A stretch of DNA of 9,899 nt, taken from NCBI GenBank assembly GCA_030693565.1, contig JAUYAJ010000596.1, forward strand, positions 1 through 9,899, read 5' to 3'. Under the pieces are notes generated by a model, which saw only the letters and a list, made by a program, of their open reading frames with translations, was not told where the DNA came from and ran no database searches. Origin of the DNA: Rubrivivax sp. GTDB taxonomy: Bacteria > Pseudomonadota > Gammaproteobacteria > Burkholderiales > Burkholderiaceae_C. Shown here piece after piece: positions 1 to 5,925 of the stretch (the stretch's first letter is position 1; the number at the start of each line of letters is the position of its first letter). The translations under genes were made by a program, and so were the position numbers.

Positions 1-1199
1 ACGACGCCACCGATGCGGCCGTCGTCGAACCAGACGCGCTCGCCCTTGCGCACCTGGGCCAGCACCTGCGGCAGCGTGCAGCCGATCGTCGCCGGCTTCG
101 TGGGCCGACCCTTGGCACCCGGCTGCGGCCCGTGCCCCAAGCCCGCGGGCACCAGCTTCAGCCTGTCGCCGCGATGCAGCACAAGGGCAGCCGGCCGGGC
201 CGGGATATCGCTGACCCGCGTCGGCAGGTCATCGTGCTTCTTGCGGCGCAGGCTCAGCACGGTGTCGGTGGTGAGGTAGGCCGTGTGCCTGCACTCGACC
301 AGCACGCCGCCGCCCTGGCGCTCCAGCACCGTCAGGCGCCGCCGGGCATCACGGGCATCGGTGAAGTCGACCCGCGCGCCCGCCTCCAGCTCGGCCAGCC
401 AGGCGTCGTCGACGCCGACGCAGAAATCCGCGCCGGCTACCGTGGCCAGCGAGCCGTGCGGCCGCAGCCCCAGGTGCGCCGGCACGGTGACCCGCCCGAG
501 TGCGTCCTTGGCGGGCTTGAGCCTGGCCGCGTCCTGGCTACCGGCGATCGGGCCCGTCCGCAACTTCGGGCCTCCGAGGTCCATCAGCACACGCACCGGG
601 CGCTCGAGCAGGCGCGCCGCGCGGCGCACGCTGCGCGCCATGGCAGCCCACTCGGCGGCCCCGTCATGGGCGCAGTTGATGCGCGCGATGTCCATGCCTG
701 CGGCGACCAGGTTGTCGACCAGCTTGTCGTCCTGCGCCGCCGCGCCGGGCAGGGTGACCATGATGCGCACCGCACGCTGCGCCGGGGCCACGCCGAACAA
801 CGCCTGGGATTGCGCTGCGAGCAGCGCCGGTCCGCTGCGGAAACCCGTGGGCTCGTCCGGCGACAGATCGGCCCAGGGCCGACCGACCAGCCGGTGCAGG
901 ATGCCCAGCACCTTGTCCAGGTTGGCCATGACGTGCGTTTCGGCCCGGCCCAGCGACGACAGCCCCATGCGGGCCAGCCGTTCCTGCAACAGCCGCAAGT
1001 CAACGCGCCGCAATGCCAGGTAATGCGCGAAGTTCACCGCGCTCGCCGCGTGCGAGGGGTCGGCCTGGCGCAGCCAGGGACCGACGCGCGCTTCGTTTTC
1101 GTGCATGGCCTCGCGCAGGGCCCACAGCTCCTGGATCAAGATTTCGCAGGCGGCGAGATCCCACGCATCACCCAGGCTGCGATCGGCTTTCGATTTCAT
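1..1199 (-). CDS. Pyruvate-kinase-like protein, C-terminus cut off by the window edge
   Basis: The reading frame is open from the ATG at 1199 to the left edge, giving 399 codons with the C-terminal part missing. Residues 1-140 form an N-terminal extension absent from ordinary pyruvate kinases. From about residue 144 the pyruvate kinase barrel begins: VRIMVTLPG near 144-152, GMDIARINCAHDG near 168-180 (nucleotide and metal site), MDLGGPKLRTG near 206-216, and FDDGRIGG at 391-398, which matches the DDG that closes the B domain. The stretch between the last two motifs is about 175 residues, against about 100 in classical enzymes, so the B domain is enlarged. The catalytic lysine motif would lie beyond the edge. 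In the family the reaction is phosphoenolpyruvate plus ADP to pyruvate plus ATP; whether this long form catalyses it is not known to me. A ribosome site (GGAGAGG) lies about 8 nt before the ATG. It follows the CYTH-CHAD gene by 91 nt. Confidence 0.85.
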   Translation of the reverse strand, partial: MKSKADRSLGDAWDLAACEILIQELWALREAMHENEARVGPWLRQADPSHAASAVNFAHYLALRRVDLRLLQERLARMGLSSLGRAETHVMANLDKVLGILHRLVGRPWADLSPDEPTGFRSGPALLAAQSQALFGVAPAQRAVRIMVTLPGAAAQDDKLVDNLVAAGMDIARINCAHDGAAEWAAMARSVRRAARLLERPVRVLMDLGGPKLRTGPIAGSQDAARLKPAKDALGRVTVPAHLGLRPHGSLATVAGADFCVGVDDAWLAELEAGARVDFTDARDARRRLTVLERQGGGVLVECRHTAYLTTDTVLSLRRKKHDDLPTRVSDIPARPAALVLHRGDRLKLVPAGLGHGPQPGAKGRPTKPATIGCTLPQVLAQVRKGERVWFDDGRIGGV

Positions 1200-1290
1200 T
1201 CAAAGACCTCTCCGCCCGGCAGTCTGCGGGTGCTCTGTGGCGCCTTGGTGACAACGATCAGGGGCGCGCGCGCGGATCGCCCGCGCCGAG

Positions 1291-2928
1291 CTACTTGCGC
1301 TTGCGCCAGACGTCCGGTGTCCTGGCGAGCCTGACCAGCGCCCTGGTCGCCTGCGGAACCAGTTGCGCTCGCCGGGCGCTCAGCCAGCCGACGGCGAACC
1401 ATGCGCGCGGATCCTGCGCGGTCTGCATCCTGAAGGCCTGTTCCGCGACCGCCAGATCGTTGTAGCGCCCGAGAACTTCCTGCGCCGGGCGGACCCGCGC
1501 CAGGCAACGCTTCACGGCCCCGGCAGGAAACAGCGCAGCGACGAACTCGAGGCTGTAGCGCAGCCGCTTGAGCCGCCTGCGCGTGCGGTGCCGCGCTGTA
1601 TCGTCGAGCGTCATGAACGCCGCGGCGTCGGCCTCCAATTGCCGCCGCATGCGCCGCAGCCGTGGTTTGACGAGCGACACGATATCGGGCTGCGGCGGCC
1701 CGGTCGATGGCGCCCCCACGCTCACTGCGTTCGCTGCCCCCATGGCCCGGCAAGGGCCCCTTCGTGGCCCTTGGGGCTTGAGTCGGCTTGGGGCGGCCCG
1801 GCGCCGACTCAGGCCGGCATCCGGCTCTGTCGCCGGGTGCGAAAAGCCGATCAACTCGAGCAGCAGCCTGGTGCACGCCACACCGCGCAGCGCGTCGCCT
1901 GGGTCGTCGCCGCTGCCGTCGGCCGGGAGTTCGGCCAGCGGCGCGCCGGCGCGGCGCAACTCGGGCAGCACGGACTCGGCGATCGCATCGCGGTCGCGTG
2001 CCGCACCCAGACGTGCGAAGAGCGCGGCGAGCGCGGGCGCCCAGCCCGCATCGGCGGCAGGGGATGCGTCGCCGAAGACACGCAATGCGCAACGCAGCCG
2101 GCGCAGGCCGATACGCAACTGGTGCAGATGCTCCGCGCCGCCGACGCCGGCCGCCACGTCGGCGGCGTTCGGCAGCACCTGCGCCAGGCAGGTGCCGATG
2201 ATGTGGCGCAAGGCGGCGTCGGCGCTCATGTGCGGCTCGAGCGGCGGCTGGCTGGCCTGCACGGCGGGGCCCGCTTCGACGCCGCGGGCCAGGCGCTCGC
2301 CGCGCTCGGCCTTGCTGCGCACGTCGAGCCACAGCCGATGCCGTTCGACCCAGCGTGCGGCCAAGGCCAGCAGGCCCTCGACAGGCCCGCGCACGAGTTC
2401 GAATTCGATCTCGCACAATGGCGCTCGTTGGCTTTCAACTCCGGCTCGGCCGGCGATGATTTCGCCGCAATCGAATGCCACTTCGACCAGCGCTCCCGCG
2501 CTGCGCACGAGGCGATGGGTTCGGCGCACTTTGGTTTCGAAGACGAGCTGCAATGACCCCGCGCTGTCGCCCAGGGCGGCGGCCAGCGCTTCTCCAGCCG
2601 GCGTACCGGCGTGGCGCGCGACGTCGAGTTGCGGTTCACCGCGCGCCTGGCCGAGAGGGATTTCGTGCTCGATGCGTTGCAGGGCGCTGGCGCCGGGGCC
2701 TTTGAGCGTCTGCACCCATTGCCTGCCCTCCTTGCGCAGCCTCAAGGCCAGGCCGGCGGCGGCCAGGCGCCGGTCCGGCGTGTCGAAATACTTTGCGCGC
2801 AAGGACACGCTGCGGGCGCGCGTCGTGGCGAGCGCACGCCGCGCGGCCGCGCGCGTTTCGGGCGGCACCTGGAACTTCAGTTCGGTTTCCACCATGGCGA
2901 CGCGCGGGACGATGTCGGAGTGGCCCAT
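1291..2928 (-). CDS. CYTH and CHAD domain-containing protein
   Basis: This is a 545-residue protein. The N-terminal CYTH (triphosphate tunnel) domain spans about 12-215 and carries the signature ExExK as E14-T-E16-L-K18, then alternating charged strands such as LRAKYFDT, LALRLRK and EIEFELVR. The CHAD domain spans about 230-545: HLHQLRIGLRRLR near 267-279, HRTRRRLKRLRY at 447-458 and LGRYNDL at 486-492, with the conserved His and basic residues on the helices. CYTH proteins bind or hydrolyse triphosphates and CHAD domains bind polyphosphate, so a cytoplasmic role in polyphosphate metabolism is likely; which activity this protein has cannot be read from sequence. No signal peptide is seen. The ATG at 2928 is preceded by GGAG at a spacing of 9; the ATG at 2895 (MVETELKF) would also keep the whole domain but lacks a clear ribosome site. 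Residues about 366-414 are a low-complexity Arg/Pro/Ala insert that coincides with a palindromic repeat element (see 1700-1812). Confidence 0.92.
   Translation of the reverse strand: MGHSDIVPRVAMVETELKFQVPPETRAAARRALATTRARSVSLRAKYFDTPDRRLAAAGLALRLRKEGRQWVQTLKGPGASALQRIEHEIPLGQARGEPQLDVARHAGTPAGEALAAALGDSAGSLQLVFETKVRRTHRLVRSAGALVEVAFDCGEIIAGRAGVESQRAPLCEIEFELVRGPVEGLLALAARWVERHRLWLDVRSKAERGERLARGVEAGPAVQASQPPLEPHMSADAALRHIIGTCLAQVLPNAADVAAGVGGAEHLHQLRIGLRRLRCALRVFGDASPAADAGWAPALAALFARLGAARDRDAIAESVLPELRRAGAPLAELPADGSGDDPGDALRGVACTRLLLELIGFSHPATEPDAGLSRRRAAPSRLKPQGPRRGPCRAMGAANAVSVGAPSTGPPQPDIVSLVKPRLRRMRRQLEADAAAFMTLDDTARHRTRRRLKRLRYSLEFVAALFPAGAVKRCLARVRPAQEVLGRYNDLAVAEQAFRMQTAQDPRAWFAVGWLSARRAQLVPQATRALVRLARTPDVWRKRK
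1700..1812. repeat. REP-like palindromic element inside the CHAD coding region
   Basis: Three inverted repeats lie in a row within about 110 nt. ACGC/GCGT occupies 1718-1721 and 1727-1730. CAAGGGCC/GGCCCTTG occupies 1751-1758 and 1766-1773 with a 7-nt loop. GAGTCGGC/GCCGACTC occupies 1780-1787 and 1803-1810 with a 15-nt loop. The core word CGCTCACTGCGTTCGCTGC resembles dispersed intergenic repeats I recall from Comamonadaceae genomes; this is memory, not a search. The encoded residues (about 373-409 of the CYTH-CHAD protein) are rich in Arg, Pro, Gly and Ala and do not look like CHAD helix. Edges are approximate; the aberrant protein segment is slightly wider, about 1687-1833. No second copy is visible in this window. 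Confidence 0.6.
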
Positions 2929-2947
2929 GCCCCGATTCTCCGATCAG

Positions 2948-2963
2948 TTGTCCGGTCGGACAA
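2948..2963. promoter_or_regulatory. Perfect 16-bp palindrome upstream of the CYTH-CHAD gene, possible operator
   Basis: TTGTCCG and CGGACAA form perfect 7-bp arms around a 2-nt centre (GT), 19 nt upstream of the ATG at 2928. The site lies in the 120-nt gap between the CYTH-CHAD start and the stop of the phytase-like gene. Its size and symmetry suit a dimeric repressor such as a TetR- or GntR-type protein, but no matching regulator lies in the window. It lacks a T-tract, so it is not a terminator for the upstream gene. Function is inferred from symmetry and position only. Confidence 0.4.
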
Positions 2964-3048
2964 AGCGCAGCCGCGTTGGCGCTTGCCAGGCACCGCCCGG
3001 CCTGGCGCAGCTCAGCCGGCGTCCGGCGCGCCTCGGGTCAGACCCGGC

Positions 3049-4413
3049 TCAGCGGGCACGCAGCAATTCGCTGACCCGCAGCAGGATGATTTCATTGGCC
3101 TCGTTCTTGCCGAACTCGCGCGCCGCGGAGACGCCCAGGTTGTTATCGTTGAGCACCACGATGTGATCGGCATCGACGATATCCAGCCCCTCGATGCACC
3201 AGTGCGGAAAGCTGAACCTGCCGTTGGCCGCGCCCAGCCGCGCCACACCCTTGGGGTCGGCGATATCGAGCAGATCGATATAGCCGACCTTGCGCACGAA
3301 GCCCTGGGCGTCCAGCGCCGACAGATCGATCTTGTAGACCCGCTTGAAGCGCGCTGGCACGTTGAAGCAATCGGCTCGGGCCGGGCCGTTGCAGGCCAGC
3401 GCGGCGTCGCCCTCGCCGTTGTCGCGCTCGATGACCAGCGCCGTGTCCTTGTCGATCATGTTGAAGTCGCCGATATTGTTGCCGGCGAATTCGAGCTGAT
3501 AGCGAAACGAGCGGCCGCTGTAGGCGCCCTGCTGGACGTCGAATTCCAGGATGCGCACCGTCTCCTTGCCGTCACGGGCCTCCCAGGCCTTGGCCTGGGC
3601 GTCCCACAGCGGCCCTTCGAGCATGGGGTAGAGGAAGCGTCCGTCAGCCGATGCCGCCATGCCCTCGAAACCGCGCGAACGCCGGGCGGTGGTGGCGAAG
3701 GCGCCGGGCACCGATGGGGCGCTGACGGTGAAGTGGTCGGGCGAGCGCACCAGCTGCCCATCGACCCGCGTCTCGAAAACGCCGGTGACCTTGCCGCTGC
3801 GATCGGCGCGGATCAGGTACGGGCCGAACTCGTCGCCGAGCCAGATCGAGTCGCCGATGAGCTGGATCGACTCGATGTCGAAGTCGGCCCCGGTCAGGTA
3901 GCGCTTGGCGCTTGCCGCATTCGCCACATTGAACGGCACGATGCCGTCGGGGTCGTGCAGGAAGAGGGTGCGCAGGACCTCGAAGCGGCCCGTCTTCCAG
4001 TCGGCCCGCACCTGGTGGACCATGAGCATGGCATCGGGCGAATTCGCCTTGCTGCCGAAGCCGTTGTCCGACAACACCCAGGCGCTGCCGTCCTTCTGCC
4101 ACTTGATGCCCGAGAACCCCTGGATGGGTTGGCCCTCGAACGGCCCGTTCATGCCGGTGGGCCGTGGCGCCTTCGGGTCCGACAGGAAGGCAAGGCCGGG
4201 GATCGAGCCGAACTGGTCGCGGCGCCGCCCATCGGCATGCAGGTAACGCCCCGAGAGCGAAAGATGGGCCGGCGCATCGGCCGGCGGCTTGATGAACGTT
4301 GCCGCTGGCAGCAGCGCATGGCCTGCGAGGACCGAAGGAAAGAGCTGCTGGGCCTGGGCGGCGGCACAGGCCAGGGCGCTGGCCGCGACCGCCAGGCGGG
4401 TGAGTGCATTCAT
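3049..4413 (-). CDS. Secreted esterase-like protein of the phytase family
   Basis: The protein has 454 residues from the ATG at 4413. Residues 1-22 form a signal peptide (MNALTRLAVAASALACAAAQA, cleavage near AQA-Q), so it should be exported. The rest matches the 'esterase-like activity of phytase' domain, probably a beta-propeller. Repeated acidic motifs that could bind metal are visible: LSDNGFG near 114-120, DFDIESIQ near 177-184, GDEFGPYL near 193-200, GFEGMA near 248-253, IERDNGEGD near 328-336, IEGLDIVD near 407-414 and LNDNN near 421-425. The likely role is release of phosphate from organic phosphoesters in the periplasm; the substrate is unknown. An in-frame GTG at 4425 could also start it (458 residues), but AAGGTG sits 9 nt before the ATG at 4413 as a ribosome site, so I prefer the ATG. 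It follows the secreted histidine phosphatase by 29 nt, which suggests one transcript. Confidence 0.88.
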   Translation of the reverse strand: MNALTRLAVAASALACAAAQAQQLFPSVLAGHALLPAATFIKPPADAPAHLSLSGRYLHADGRRRDQFGSIPGLAFLSDPKAPRPTGMNGPFEGQPIQGFSGIKWQKDGSAWVLSDNGFGSKANSPDAMLMVHQVRADWKTGRFEVLRTLFLHDPDGIVPFNVANAASAKRYLTGADFDIESIQLIGDSIWLGDEFGPYLIRADRSGKVTGVFETRVDGQLVRSPDHFTVSAPSVPGAFATTARRSRGFEGMAASADGRFLYPMLEGPLWDAQAKAWEARDGKETVRILEFDVQQGAYSGRSFRYQLEFAGNNIGDFNMIDKDTALVIERDNGEGDAALACNGPARADCFNVPARFKRVYKIDLSALDAQGFVRKVGYIDLLDIADPKGVARLGAANGRFSFPHWCIEGLDIVDADHIVVLNDNNLGVSAAREFGKNEANEIILLRVSELLRAR

Positions 4414-4442
4414 GTGGGTGTTCACCTTGTGGCTGTGGAGGG

Positions 4443-5129
4443 TCAGAGCTCGTTGAGCCTGGCGCGCGGAATCAGCTTCCAGATCGACGGCGAGCCGGCC
4501 TTGGGGATCTCGACGCGGTAGATCTCGTCATTGCCCTGGTTGATGGCGCTTGCGCCTTCCTGTGGCGCCACGCCGATGAGGTGCGACACCAGGATCGGGT
4601 TGATGCCGCCGTGGCCGACGATGAGGACCGTGTCGCCGTCCTTGTGGCGCTCACGAATCCGGCGCAGCGCGGCTTCGGCACGGCGCGACTGGCTCTCCAG
4701 CGACTCGCCGCCCTCCATGTCGTCGGTCCAGCTGAAACGGCGCTTGTTCCAGTCGGCCACGATCGCCGGGTCCTTGTCGTTGGCGCCCTCGAACTTGCCG
4801 AAGAAGCGCTCGCGCAGTTCGTCCAGCGCGACGACCGGCGCGCGGCCTTCGAAGACCGCGGCAGTCTGCCGTGCGCGCTGGTGCGAGCTCGTGTACACGG
4901 TGTCCACCCGCACATCGACCAGGGTGCGGCCCAGCGTGGCCGCCTGCTCACGCCCGGTGGCGTTGAGCGCGTTGTCGGTGCCGCCCTGGATGCGACCCTC
5001 GCGGTTCCAGTCGGTCTGGCCGTGACGCGCCACGTAGATCGTCAACTGGGCCTGGGCGGCGGTGGTGATGAAGGCACAGGCGGCGAGCACAATGACCGCA
5101 AGCGGGCGAAGCTGGCTGAGAGGATTCAT
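4443..5129 (-). CDS. Secreted histidine phosphatase family protein (phosphoglycerate-mutase-like)
   Basis: The protein has 228 residues. Residues 1-27 are a signal peptide (hydrophobic LAVIVLAACAFITTAAQA, cleavage after AQA). The mature part starts with the RHG catalytic motif (ARHGQTDWN, with R35 and H36 the phosphate acceptor), followed by the LNATGREQA stretch near 55-63, SSHQRARQTA near 81-90 (Arg phosphate pocket), LRERFFGKFEG near 105-115 (probable acid residue E107) and the second catalytic histidine in VGHGG (H173). The family hydrolyses phosphomonoesters through a phosphohistidine intermediate; the export signal points to a periplasmic phosphatase rather than a glycolytic mutase. The open frame extends upstream to 5555, but that part is Arg/Ala-rich noise; the ATG at 5129 has AAGGA 7 nt upstream and begins the signal peptide. 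The phytase-like gene follows 29 nt downstream. Confidence 0.9.
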   Translation of the reverse strand: MNPLSQLRPLAVIVLAACAFITTAAQAQLTIYVARHGQTDWNREGRIQGGTDNALNATGREQAATLGRTLVDVRVDTVYTSSHQRARQTAAVFEGRAPVVALDELRERFFGKFEGANDKDPAIVADWNKRRFSWTDDMEGGESLESQSRRAEAALRRIRERHKDGDTVLIVGHGGINPILVSHLIGVAPQEGASAINQGNDEIYRVEIPKAGSPSIWKLIPRARLNEL

Positions 5130-5301
5130 GTCGGGTCCTTCTGTGGTTGCAAGGTGTCGAGCTTGGGGGCCGTATTTCGCGCGGCTGCTTCGGGCCTGAC
5201 TCGGCCCCGCACCCCGATCGAACATCAACGACGCACCGAAATCTGCACCTCGTCGATGAATCTGTCGTGACAGGGCGACCGCACTCTGCTGCCCGCGGCC
5301 G

Positions 5302-5424
5302 ATGCTGGCGCAGGGCCGCATCCCGGCCGACACGGCGGTGGCCATCCGTTCGCTCGACGCGCGCGCCGTGCTGCATGCGCTGTCGCAGGGCTGGGGGCGG
5401 CCGGTGCGCAGCGCCACGGCATGA
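5302..5424 (+). pseudogene. Short coding-like fragment of unknown origin
   Basis: A 40-codon plus-strand frame (beginning MLAQGRIPADTAVAIRSLDA and ending in TGA at 5422) lies in the 323-nt gap between the two histidine phosphatase genes. Nearly every third position is G or C and the composition resembles real protein, more so than any other frame here. It looks like the C-terminal end of a once longer gene: the same frame is closed by a TGA at 5257-5259 and has no good ribosome site. It is convergent with sixA, with 28 nt between stops. I do not recognise the family. The rest of the gap (5130-5301, 5425-5452) holds only the ribosome site of the phosphatase gene and a GC-rich hairpin (5192-5207) with no T-tract. 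It could be chance in such GC-rich DNA. Confidence 0.25.
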
Positions 5425-5452
5425 GCGGCGCGGCGGCGCGCACCCTGGCGCA

Positions 5453-5914
5453 TCAGACTTTGTCGGGCGACAGCACGGTGTGCAGCGCGACTTCGACTCC
5501 CGTCTCGCGTTCGCGCACGCGCAGCCACCAGACCGCGCCCTTGCGCACCGTCCACGCTTGCGTGGCACCGGCGAGCAGGTAGGCGGCGGTCAGGCCGAGC
5601 GTCGTCTGGTGGCCGATCACCAGCACCGGCACCTTGGCCTCGGGCCAGCGCGTGACCGCCAGCAGTTCATCGACCGTCTGCTCGGGGCCCAGTTCGGGCA
5701 CGAGCTTGAATTTGCGGCCCAGCGCCTGCGCGGTCTGTCGTGTGCGCAGCGTCGGGCTGACCAGCACGCGCGTGGTGTCGGGCAGATGGCGGTTCAACCA
5801 GTCGGCCATGCGCTGCGCCTGTCGTTCGCCCTTCGTGGTCAGGGGACGGTCGGCATCGAGTGCGCCTTCCCGCACTTCGCCAGCGTCGGCATGTCGCCAG
5901 AGGATGAGGTCCAT
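5453..5914 (-). CDS. sixA: SixA-type phosphohistidine phosphatase
   Basis: The protein has 153 residues, the usual size of SixA. It starts with the compact RHG-type motif MDLILWRHADAG (catalytic H8), then LTTKGERQAQRMADWL near 25-40, VSPTLRTRQTA near 52-62 (Arg pocket) and the second histidine in VIGHQTTLG (H102). There is no signal peptide, so it acts in the cytoplasm. SixA proteins remove phosphate from phosphohistidine on carrier or phosphotransfer proteins. The frame is open upstream to 6067, but that stretch overlaps the end of ppk1 and is not protein-like; the ATG at 5914 gives the family's standard N-terminus. It starts 11 nt after the ppk1 stop, so co-transcription and perhaps translational coupling are likely; a GAGACC sequence at the end of ppk1 may serve as ribosome site. 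Function is well supported; the exact phosphoprotein substrate is not. Confidence 0.92.
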   Translation of the reverse strand: MDLILWRHADAGEVREGALDADRPLTTKGERQAQRMADWLNRHLPDTTRVLVSPTLRTRQTAQALGRKFKLVPELGPEQTVDELLAVTRWPEAKVPVLVIGHQTTLGLTAAYLLAGATQAWTVRKGAVWWLRVRERETGVEVALHTVLSPDKV

Positions 5915-5925
5915 CGTTGTCGGTC

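Noticed and set aside
132..1334. Long plus-strand open frame of 400 codons
   Set aside because: It is the antisense shadow of the pyruvate-kinase-like gene. Composition is dominated by Arg, Ala, Gln and His, no family is recognisable, and the minus-strand frame has clear motifs.
3036..3052. CGGGTC/GACCCG hairpin at the end of the phytase-like gene
   Set aside because: The arms leave a 1-nt loop, there is no T-tract after it in either direction, and it overlaps the stop codon.
2611..4521. Plus-strand open frame of 636 codons opposite the phytase-like gene
   Set aside because: The long open frame is a by-product of high GC and strong codon bias on the other strand. It crosses gene boundaries and shows no domain, while the minus-strand frame has a signal peptide and family motifs.
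5192..5207. Hairpin GGGCC-TGACTC-GGCCC as a terminator
   Set aside because: The stem is only 5 bp, has no T-tract on either strand, and lies upstream of a minus-strand gene where no terminator is expected.
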